From Branchiostoma floridae (lineage: Eukaryota; Chordata; Leptocardii; Amphioxiformes; Branchiostomatidae): 64,000 bases of DNA. Below, piece after piece: positions 49,202-59,094 of this stretch. Positions within the stretch are counted from its first letter, which is position 1. Every line of letters begins with the position of its first letter. A program made the position numbers and the translations under genes. A model generated the notes under the pieces. That model ran no database searches and was not told the DNA's origin. It saw only the letters and a program-made list of their open reading frames with translations. The stretch lies in assembly GCF_000003815.2 (NCBI RefSeq), contig NC_049995.1:18553319-18617318 (forward strand), in the 5' to 3' direction.

Positions 49202-50383
49202 ATATTAGTAGTATAGAAGGAGCACGCTGACTATTATTATTCTGGACTCTGGAGCAAGGTGGAGCAGGTCATAGGTCATCGTCTGACGGTCTAGTCTAGG
49301 GGAATTTTCTGAGCTCTGGGTAGGGGTAAAACAGGGGTCAAGTCGACCTTTTGAGCCACTCCAAAGCAATGATTCACTGCATGTACATATAGATGGCACA
49401 TGTTTATACGCACATGACAAATATACTTACTTACAACAAATATACTTACTCACTTACTCCGGAGCATACTCCGGAGCAGTATTTTTACTCCGGAGCAGTG
49501 TTTTTACTCCGGAGCAACACGTATAGTTACTCCAAAGCAATGATTCACTGCATGTACATATAGATGGTATATGTTCGTACGTACATGCCAAATATACTTA
49601 CTTACAACAAATATACTTACTCATTTACTTCGGAGCATACTCCGGAGCAGTATTATTTACTCCGGAGCAGTGTTTTTACTCCGGAGCAACACGTATAGAC
49701 GCTCCAAAGCAATGATTCCCTACATGTACATATAGATGGTATATGTTCGTACGTACATGACAAATATACTTACAACAAATATACGTACTCATTTACTCCG
49801 GAGCATGCTCCGGAGCAGTATTTTTTTACTCCGGAGCAGTGTTTTTACTCCGGAGCAACACGTATAGTTACTCCAAAGTAATGTTTCACTGCATGTACAT
49901 ATAGATGGTATATGTTCGTACGTAAAACTAACCTTAACGATCATAATAGATAAAATTAAAGAAAAAGTAAGGTAAACCTTACGACCAGGGCAAATAAGGG
50001 CATGTCTCACACGAGGGGGTGGGGGCGGTGTTGGGGGGTGGGGTGTAAGAATTACCTTGGTGGGTAAGAAGGTCAGCCTGAACCTTAGTTGAACAAGAAA
50101 AATAGATAAAGAAAAATGTAAGGTATACCGGCGTAGAGGCTTACAACCAGGCCAAATAAGGGCATTTCCCTCATGATTGGAGGGGGGGTGTCTTGGGGGG
50201 GGGTCTTAGGGGTGTCTTGTCTTGTTCCCTTGGTGGGTCAAAAGGTCGACTTGAGCCCTGTTTCACCCCTACCCAGAGCTCAGAAAATTCCCCTAGACTA
50301 GACCGTCAGACGATGACCTCTGACCTGCTCCACCTTGCTCCAGAATAATAATAGTCAGCGTGCTCCTACTATACTACTCATAT
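49202..50383. repeat. Foldback structure: about 150-bp inverted arms around satellite and G-rich DNA
   Basis: The arm at 49202-49356 is the reverse complement, with few differences, of 50235-50383. Gene 2 has only the right-arm sequence (about 6302-6410), so the left arm and interior were added in gene 8. Interior: satellite (49357-49930), then G-rich stretches (50018-50045, 50180-50212). Confidence 0.85.
49357..49930. repeat. About 170-bp tandem satellite with CTCCGGAG palindromes
   Basis: Three full copies and a partial fourth, starting near 49357, 49528, 49702 and 49871. Each full copy has four CTCCGGAGCA-type sites spaced 15-20 bp, plus a block starting CTCCAAAGCAATGATTCAC. No ORF. Confidence 0.9.
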
Positions 50384-50558
50384 TGCCTACAATGCATCCG
50401 ACTGTGAATACATATTTGGAAATGAACTGAAATGCAGAAAGTTCTTAGTCTTTGACCTATTGCTCTGCATAAGTCAGAAAAAAATCAGTGTGTCTACAAG
50501 ACGCGCAATGTGTGCAGAATACTCTCAGTCCAGTGACATTTTATCGTCTTTTTACAGG

Positions 50559-53500
50559 ATGGCAGGTTCGGTCCAAAAAAGAGTCACAGCTGCCGACAGG
50601 CGCCATTTTGATTTTGTCCAAACTTTGCTCCGTATTTCCAAAGAGCTCACAGAAGAGGAAACGGCAACCATGAAGTTGTTCTGCCTGCATCTGATCCCTA
50701 AAGAACAGAGGGCACAACTCAAGCGGATAGTGGATGTTTTCCACAAGCTGATGGAACTGGACAAAATTGACCAGGAAAACTTGGAATTCATAGAAGAGAT
50801 CTTGGAAAGAATCGGACGGCAGGACCTGATTCGGGACGTTCTGCGGCGGTTCCAGCCTCCTGACCGAGAGATTCCGGAAAATCCAGAACTCCAGCCTGAA
50901 AACCCCGAGTTTCAGCCGGAAAACCCCGAACTGCAGGCGGAAAACCCCGAGTTTCAGCCGGAAAACCCCGAACTGCAGCCGGAAAACCCCGAGTTTCAGC
51001 CGGAAAACCCCGAACTGCAGCCGGAAAACCCCGAACTGCAGCCGGAAAACCCCGAAAACCAGCCGGAAACCCCAGAACTCCAGCCGGGAGCAAGTCTGTT
51101 AGGGACGACAGCAGAAGGTGAGTCACATGTGGTGGATTTTAAGCCCCAAACAACACTGTCCGTACAACTGTCCATACATCTCGTCCTGAAGTACTTTTTC
51201 AACACTATTTACGCGTGGGGAGGGATTAAACTCCCCGCGTCAACTTTGAGGCTAGAAAACTTTTCTTAAACTTTTATTGTGAACAATTTTAGGATAATAG
51301 ATAGTATTTGTTTTTCCATTTTTCGTGTTGCCATGGCAACGGGTTTCTGACAACCATATTATACAAGAATCACAAATTCTGGTTAAAGCCACGAGGTTTC
51401 TAAGTTTTCTTGCTAATATAATCTAATATAACATTCATAATTGAATATTCGTAATTCATACTAGTGTGATAACGTAATCTGTCACAATCCCAAACGGTGA
51501 AAAATGACACAAGGTTTTAATCAAGTCGTTGTCACTCGACTATCATTATTAATTTGTACAAAAAACTTCAAAGGAACGTTTTCAGTCTTCTTTATGGTAT
51601 TTGCTTGATATATGTGGAATAGAATGTATTTACAGAATCTAAGGTTGCAGATCTAAGATTCAGGATTTCAAAGGAGACCAAAAATACCTATGACTTATGA
51701 TTTATTTTTACACCATTGCGGTTGCATTTGACAACACAAGTCTATAATAAGTCTATTGGACAACATTTCTCTCGTTACATTTTTGTTTAATACAGTACTA
51801 AGTCTAAGAGAAATCAATCCTTATTTACACAGTTTTAGTTAATGAAAACACATATATGACGTCATGTAGTGCAACAATACATGGTTTACATATCCGGGCG
51901 ATTTTATATTGTGTTGTACAATAAGCTGCACTTTAGCCCTTGTCTAAAATTTTGCAGCTTTTAGTGCGTCGTGCGATAAACCGAATCATCTCATCTCCTT
52001 ACGAATGACTTTGGCCATTTTGTATTCGTGTTTGTTTCAGGTGACGTGCAGGGATATTTTGACGATGTCATCGAAGAAGTCAGCTACAAGTGGGACGACC
52101 TGGCCTGGAAGCTGGGATTTCAGGATAACGAAATCAAAGTAATCCGAGACTTGGAGCGAGACCATGACCGCAGGTGCAGGGAAATGCTGAACCGGTGGAG
52201 AAACAGGGAGGGAAGGGGAGCTACTCTACAGGTGCTGATCCAAGCCCTAAAGAACATTGGTGAAACTCGGACAGCAGAGAGCCTGGAAGGTTTGTATCAT
52301 CGTTTTGGAAGATATGTTAAAATTTGCCATCACGATCTACCCTTTATATAACAGTTCTGTAGAAAATTATAAGGGTCAAGAGTTTTCTTCTCCATCCAAC
52401 TAGAAACTATTAGAAATATTTCTGAATAGTTTGTAAAATAGCACAAACATCTTAATAATTATATTGAATTTGCAGGAACTACAACCTCCAACACCTACGT
52501 GGTCGTGCACGGCACAGTGCGCCTGATCCAGGAAACTCTAGATCATCTTAAAAACTGCCTGGCAACCTTAATTGGCACGAGAAGGTCACAGGTCAAGTTC
52601 AGAGGTTACAAGAAGCACAAGAGCATCCTGGTGCACTTCTCCATACCGCGGGAGAACACGGCGGTGCTGAGGCACATGGCGGATCACTCCGACCCGAGAC
52701 TTGTCTACATGGGCGTCAAGTCACTGCAGATCGACGCTGAAGTTCCTATCAAGGTTCAACAGGGGGCGCCTGTGTACGGTGAGCTGACTTTGTGTTTGTC
52801 TTCGTATGCTTGCAGTTGTATTTATCATAGACTTAGTTGGTATTTCTCTACAGGTTTGAATTCAGGTGCATTCAGTTGGTATTCCAGTTTATGCATTGAG
52901 TTGTTTTATTTTGGCAATGTTTTCAATTTTCTTTCAAGTTACAAGAAAATTTTATTGAAAAGGAAAAAGGTTGTTGACGCTGTCATCGTCACCTTTCGTA
53001 GGTACTTTACAACATGTCTAAGACATGTCTAATAGATGTCAAATAGATTGTCCCTAGCTGTCATTTTTATACAGATAATGCTGTATGTACTAGAAATACA
53101 CTTTCCATAAATCAGAACCATCCAGACTGCTTATCTGTTGATTTGTGAAGTTTCTTTCACTAAATGCCTTTCAGATGTCAAGAGGCAACTGCCTGTTGAT
53201 GACATCCAGGTGGGATGCAGTACCCGAACCAAACACCAGAGGGCGCCCCAGAGCTGGACCCGCCTGTCTGCCCTGAACCTGTTCTCGGACGCCCTGCCGC
53301 TCCATCTGCAGGCAGCCGCGAGTCTGGAGTACCAGGGCTTCTCCTACAGCCTGGTCCGGGCTCTGGTGCAGAAGGACCGGCTCAGAGAACACCAGATGAG
53401 GCAGGCCATCCAGAACCTCAGGAACGCAGAGGTGGATTCCAACACGCTCCGTCAGAAGGCAGAGGTGGATTCCAACACGCCCCGTCAAACGGCAGAGGTG

Positions 53501-55028
53501 GATTCCAACACGCTCCGTCAGAAGGCAGAGGTGGATTCCAACACGATCATGACTTTGCGCTCCAAGCTCAACATCACAGAGAACAGGCTGAAAGAGGCTC
53601 TTGAGACGATCGCATTTCTTGAAGAAAATCTGCAGCAGGCTCAAGAATACGTAGAGAAAGTCGCCAAGCAGGTGACATCCCACGTGACGGAGTACAGGGG
53701 AGAGAAGCCGCCTGGAGGCTGGCCACAGGAATACAGGGGAGAGAAGCCGCCTGGTGGCTGGCCACAGGTGTACAGGGGAGAGAAGCCGCCTGGAGGCTGG
53801 CCACAGGAGTACAGGGGAGAGAAGCAGCCTGGAGGCTGGCCGCAGGAGTACATGGGAGAGAAGCCGCCTGGAGAAACGCTACAGGAGTACAGGGGAGAGA
53901 AGCCGCCTGGAGAAACGCTACAGGAGTACAGGGGAGAGAAGCCGCCTGGTGGCTGGTCGGCACAGGTCGAGAAGGCAGATTCAGCTACACAGACACACCT
54001 AACGGATCCTGTTGGTACTACAGGGATACCTGGAGGTGTGGGTGACAAGGTTGAAGCAGACCCGACTGTAAAGGAAGAAGACGGAAAAACTCCAAGGCAA
54101 GACTCTGGCAGTGGGAGCGATGGAAAAGAGGTTGTTTTCGCTACAGAAGCCCCCGAGCAAGAGCGACACACAGCGGGGACAAAGGTAGCGGCATCTGGCC
54201 GTACTGGGGACATGGAACAGCGTGTCATCGCTTTTGGTGGGAGGGGATCAGAACCTGGAAAATTTTCACACCCATATGGCGTTTTGGTGTCTCCTAGCAA
54301 CGAGATATTCGTGACCGATCACGGCAACAGGCGAGTCCAAGTCCACAGCACAGGGGGGGTTTACCTGCGCCATTTCCCCAACAGTTGTACCGGGTAGAGG
54401 GGATAAGGACATGCGGCCACATGATGTTTGTATGGACGGTAACGGCACACTGTGGGTACTGGGGCGGGGAAAGAAAGCTGACCATGTTGTACAGTACAGC
54501 ACGGACGGGACCGCCATGACGCGGTTTGACATTAAGAATAGCTCTTATTACCGCGGCATTGCAGTAGACATACGCACTAACCACATCCTGGTGACTGATC
54601 CAGACCGCGGTGCAGTTCAGGTGTTCCGTCCGGACGGCTCCCTGGTGCGGACAGTCCGGCATTCACGGGTTGGGATGACACGCCCACGGTTCATTACTGT
54701 GGACGGGGAAGGAAACTTTCTTGTGTCGGACTGGGGCAATCACTTTGTCTACGTGTATGACGAGTCCGGGGAGTTCCTGTTCCAGTTTGGAAGTCATGGA
54801 AGTGGTGAAGGTCAGCTGAAGTTTCCCCGCGGTATCTGTACAGACAGGGCAGGTAACATCATCGTGGCAGACCATGGTAACGAGAGGGTTCAGATCTTCA
54901 CACGTCCCCGCGAGTTTGTCCGGACTGTCCGTACTGGGTTTTGGCCGGAAGGCCTGGCTGTGGGACCGGAAGGACAGCTGGTTGTGACCAATGTGACCGG
55001 CACTGTTACTGTATATCCCAACTATTAG
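50559..55028 (+). CDS. Gene 8: DED-DD / conserved alpha-beta domain / coiled coil / NHL protein, 1-nt frameshift
   Basis: Exons are 50559-51117, 52041-52289, 52476-52778 and 53175-55028. DED (RQDL) with ten PENPE heptapeptides, DD exon, conserved domain, four 11-residue coiled-coil repeats, seven 13-residue Gly/Pro repeats (two with GETLQ in place of GGWPQ), then an NHL propeller from about 54230. A run of four Cs at 54376-54379, where paralogues have three, shifts the frame to a TAG at 54395-54397; the product would stop at 777 aa after the first blade. Without the extra C the frame continues to the normal stop at 55026-55028 (987 aa). The rest of the propeller is free of stops, so this is a recent lesion or a sequencing error in a homopolymer. 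The gene is a mosaic of gene 2-, gene 4- and gene 6-like segments. Confidence 0.82.
50874..51083 (+). repeat. 21-bp coding minisatellite in gene 8
   Basis: Ten heptapeptide copies (PENPELQ/PENPEFQ, one AENPEFQ), the longest run in the array, between DED and DD. Confidence 0.94.
51118..52040 (+). other. Gene 8 intron between DED and DD exons
   Basis: Nearly identical to the gene 2 intron over its full length, including the RFX-type palindrome GTTGCCATGGCAAC (51327-51340). Confidence 0.7.
52041..52289 (+). other. Death-domain exon cassette of gene 8
   Basis: A 249-nt phase 1-1 exon. Its second half and the following intron match gene 4, while LIQALKN matches gene 2, so a recombination junction lies within or just after it. 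Confidence 0.85.
53690..53962 (+). repeat. 39-bp coding minisatellite in gene 8
   Basis: Seven 39-bp copies; units 5 and 6 share GETLQ, showing duplication of a variant unit. Confidence 0.93.
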
Positions 55029-55755
55029 TCAAGCAGCACTTTGGAAAAGGATTTGCGTTAAAACAGAGTTTACAAAATTCTTATATATACTTTTGCGCCC
55101 TTTGTGATATAAGGAATGGCTGGATCGCTACAGACTTCCAACGACCTTTGACCTTTAGCTCATGTCAATTGTCCAGAAGGTCACGTGTTCTGAACAATCG
55201 GGGTCTCAGTTGTCCTGAAGTAGATCAGGAGACATGTCGAAAAATCGTTGATAAATCTCTCGGTGATCTATCTTCATATAACGATTAGAACGTATTATAA
55301 CATTCCCCGTGACCAGAAGTTTTTTTTTTCCATTCCACCCAAACTAGATTGAACATCAACGTCATTTTATCATGGATTTTTCACGATCTGGCGATAAACG
55401 CTCAAAGCCGTTCGCTTTTCTTTCCGCTTGTTCAAAAGAACTCAATACATTCCATCATAAAGAATGCAATTGCATTCTAGGAGAAGATAACCCTTACTGT
55501 GGAAAATATAGATACATACATTTTACAAAATTTAAGGACTTATAGTATGAATCATACGTTAAACCCTAAATGTTGATTGTATAGATATATTTGTACGTGG
55601 ATTAATTCATTTGTACCCAATTTTGTATGTTTGTACGCCTATAGTTGCAGGCAGTAGATTCTTTGGATGCCGCTGTCATTCTGTTGTGTTAATGAAGATT
55701 GTATGATATGTACCTCCATGCTCATAATATATTTTAATGTAATTGCTCATGTAAC

Positions 55756-56506
55756 ACTGCACGAAAAGGCAGATTTCCGCTGTGCAAACCCGTGTACACA
55801 TGCAAGTAAATTCAGAGTTTCCATGAGTTTCAACGGGTGCCCACTGTGCGAACGTGACGTGCCCCTATATGGGGCACCTGTGCAAATCTGAGTAAACGGA
55901 CCACTTGCGTGTGCATTACGTGCCCTTCCTGTGGAAACCCGTGTGCACTAGCTGTGCCACCTTAGTACACTTGTGCGTACGCGTGGAAACTAATGACGTA
56001 GGCTTTTGTTCGCAAATGACTGGTGCATAATTTGGCGGCTAATTCTCACCTAATTATCTCCCCGGGCCTCGACTGCGCCGTAATTACACCCTTTGTCATT
56101 AAAAAAGGCGTCATTTTCACTGCCACGGGCTTTCCCAGCCCAAAATTTACCCTCCCAGCTTTTCCCTTCCCCTGTATATAGTGTGTTTGCTTTTATTCGT
56201 TCTGAATGGTGAAATATCTTTCGTTATTTTTCGTTTTATTTTTTTAGATTCGACCGCTCCTGACGCGTTCCTTCATATGTACTTAGTGTCGTCGCTCCTT
56301 TGGCTTCCAAAGATTCCTCGGTCCACTGTCATTTATTTATTTATTGGTTTGGCTGTTCAGAACACACAGCCAGGGCTGCCCAACTAGCCACCGTCTTGTT
56401 GTTTTGGGGTTGTTATCCGTAGTCGCTCCACTCAAGGACGTTGTAAACGTTGTCCTTGCTCCACTGTGCAGTCGCTCCAAGTTTGATGACAGTAAATTCC
56501 TGCAGT
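55756..56506. mobile_element. Unclassified 751-bp insertion with short terminal inverted repeats
   Basis: Direct repeats GTAAC (55751-55755, 56507-56511) flank termini ACTGCACGAA...TTCCTGCAGT. Genes 1 and 7 show the uninterrupted site (CATGTAACATCC near 46705). No recognisable transposase; it may be composite, since part near 56345-56395 resembles a repeat at 59448-59500. Confidence 0.72.
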
Positions 56507-56715
56507 GTAACATCCATGCAACAGTTGGTTAATCTTTTAATGATAATTGTCTGGAACCCATCTTGACATGTCGGGATGGTAACAGATTCAGCAGCAGCAG
56601 ACGAAGATACTAACAGATTTAGGATTGATTAATTAATGATTTGTAAATAGCTGTTCATACTCAAGCCTTCAAGGGTCTTCCATCGCCATGGATTCCTTAA
56701 ACGTTAAAAAGACGG

Positions 56716-57789
56716 TGTAAGCGCAGCAACATTCTTCTGCTGTTGCCACCAGAATAGTTGCCGCTCCAGATTACGAAGTTAAGAAGAGTAATCAACTGGC
56801 CTACATGGAGTCTTGTACGGAGGAGATGAAGACAGATGGGTGTTGATTTGAGGGTTTAATCTAGAAAAGTTAGTGATACATAAACCGCCTGTTGTTTGAT
56901 AAGTGCAAGTCCCGGAATGATGATAGCCCGCAGAATAAAGCTTGTAGAAGTTCGATAAGTCCGATAACAAGTAATGTTCGATTCCAAGTAGTGTCCGTTT
57001 CCAAGTAAAGTCCAACTCCAGGTAAAGTCGTAAAAAACTGGTCAGACTTCCCAACTTCCTCTGGTCCGATCTTCTCCTGCAGTGGAGTCTGATTTCCTTC
57101 CTTTAGCAAGAAAGTCCTGCTCCTTCCCTCTTTGGGAAGCCTAATCTTTCTTGCTCTTCGGCAAGAAGGTCCTGATTCTTCCCTTCTTTGGGAAGCCTAA
57201 TTTCTTCCTGCTAGTCCAGCACGAAGCCTGTTTCTCTATGAGTCCTGGGTGAGTAGGGTCCCTTGAGTTTTGATAGTCACGTGGCCCAGTTTTGGAACTT
57301 GCACATCTTATTTTACTAGGTGACTAATGGCGGCAGATTTGAACATGGGCAATAGGCCTCGGAATTGTTGTTGTTGTTGTCTTGCAACAAAGAGGAAATA
57401 GTTTTTGTTGAGTAACAGGAACCCTACCGCGCGCGCTGTCTGCCGCGGTAACATTTGTGGCATTTGTGAGTGCGCCGTTTACCGCCTATCCGGAAGTACC
57501 TCGTCAGATGCTCCCGTCATCCTTTGCGCCGCCTTCCCCCTAAGTTTAAATATTCGCTCGCTTCGCTCGCTGCTCGGCTTCGCCGAGCACACAATCGGCT
57601 ACGCCGATTGGTCGGCTTCGCCGACCTTCGGGTGCAGAAACTCCAACGCTGATTGGTCGGCTTCGCCGACTTCCCCGACCTTCGGGTAATTCCCAGTACT
57701 TTCCAACCCGGCAACTCGGCACAGAATGATAGTGTACGGGCGAATCAACAAGAATTCATTGGCCTAGCGCCTATGATTTGGCGCTTACA
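56716..57789. mobile_element. Probable solo LTR, 1074 bp
   Basis: Starts TGTAAGCGC and ends GCGCTTACA, flanked by 5-bp direct repeats GACGG (56711-56715, 57790-57794). Genes 1 and 2 show the empty site. TG...CA ends plus a 5-bp duplication fit an LTR retrotransposon; no internal gene is present. It contains a cluster of short GC-rich palindromes at 57551-57690. A non-autonomous DNA transposon is the alternative. Confidence 0.68.
57551..57690. repeat. Cluster of short GC-rich palindromes
   Basis: At least five hairpins in about 140 bp, for example GCTCGGCTTCGCCGAGC, AATCGGCTACGCCGATT and GGTCGGCTTCGCCGACC. Most have a 7-8 bp stem with a TTC or TAC spacer, and related stems recur. Confidence 0.85.
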
Positions 57790-58088
57790 GACGGATTGAA
57801 GATTAGGAAGATGGCAGCTTCGTCGCAGACTGTGGTGACGTCATGAGTTAACCGATGATAACTAGTATACAAACAACAGTTTACCGATGATGGTTCAGGA
57901 TACGTGACGTGTTTTACCGGTAACATCACCATGTATTATCAGCTGAACAATTAGATACAACATATAAGTCTCTGCACCATCTCTAAAGATCGCACATTAA
58001 CACGTATTTGGTATCAGCGGTTGAATTTCCTGGGAATTGAATTATGATGGATACTTTACGATGCTGTATTCAGTTTTACACCAATAAA

Positions 58089-59094
58089 AGCTTTGATTTC
58101 TTAGCATGAAATGATCATAGTTCTTCGAAGTCTTACTTATGATAAGTACCAACCATGATTTCGGGCCCTGTGTAACATCCGGCAAAAAGGCGTTGCCAAA
58201 GAAAAGCATTGATAGACATAGAATATCTCACAAGGACTTCTTAAGCGGTTAATGATGAAACTGAACGCTATCAAACTGAATGAACTGAATGTTCTATAGA
58301 AATAAACAACGAGATTCTGCAATACCATCGCGGACTGGGCTTCAAATAAAGACCAAAGAGTTTCTTAAAGAAGGTATATATTAACTGTCTTATCTAATTC
58401 GTGTGGGAACAAATCGGCCTTGTCGTAACATTGTAGAACATCCTTGTGACGACAAAGTTTAACGAAGAAATTGTCTGAATGTTGGATCTTGTTATAAATA
58501 TAGTGCCGCGATTTAATCTAAAAGCAGATGTTGGAAAGAAATATTTGGGCCGCTAGTATATGTCGAGATGCAACTTCACACAAGCGGATACTGCTGATAC
58601 CTACAGGAACTTTACAAATCACATATGTAAGGCGACGCCCATTCAGTATTAATGGAAACGCGCTAGCTTATTGTATCCCGAACTGCTTTCGTCACTAGCA
58701 GGTCAAACCTCGCTATGCAATCAGCTACCAGCGGTCGGGACCAAAGTCCAACGGATACAGAGTTCGCTACAAACCTGCCACGTTCACTCGTATTTCAGTC
58801 AACAGTCCGGAGACGCTTATACCTGTAGTACCGGCTGTATCCGCTAGGTACGTAGCTGCACCTTCTATCCTGACATTACCCAGTGACCATGATCAAAGTC
58901 CAACGGGTACCGAGTTTGCTTTCCAACTGCCACGTTTACTGCAATCTAATTCAGTGCCCGGACAGGATACATGAGGGCCGGGAGTTTCATTTCAGTCCCC
59001 AGACAGGAGACAGCTGTGGAAGTCTGTCTTGAAAAAGCAGGCTGACAGCGTTTTAAGGAGCCCGTCTTACCTTACTTTACATAGTTGAGTTTTC
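58089..59094 (+). promoter_or_regulatory. Gene 9 promoter block with decayed leader exon
   Basis: Class A homology is clear, but the TATA position reads GCAATCTAATTC and the donor is ATAG/TTGAGT (59091-59100), having lost GT. Either gene 9 uses another leader or this block is dead. Confidence 0.5.

Larger units (their letters stand above)
47898..50558 (+). other. Gene 8 leader intron with gap, foldback and satellite
   Basis: Copies of the GC-box/CRE repeat at about 48512-48610 (TGACGTCA 48593-48600) and 48970-49055 (49037-49044). A 100-N gap, then a roughly 1.2-kb insertion absent from the otherwise matching gene 2 intron. The acceptor TTTACAG lies one base before the ATG at 50559. Confidence 0.62.
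55029..58088 (+). terminator. Gene 8 3' region, expanded by two insertions, and poly(A) signal
   Basis: The conserved 3' flank is interrupted at 55756-56506 and 56716-57789 and resumes after each. AATAAA at 58083-58088. Removing both insertions gives about 1.2 kb, the size seen in gene 2. Confidence 0.65.

Noticed and set aside
53690-53962. Regular direct repeats considered as a CRISPR-like array
   Set aside because: Repeats are contiguous coding minisatellites without unique spacers, in an animal genome.
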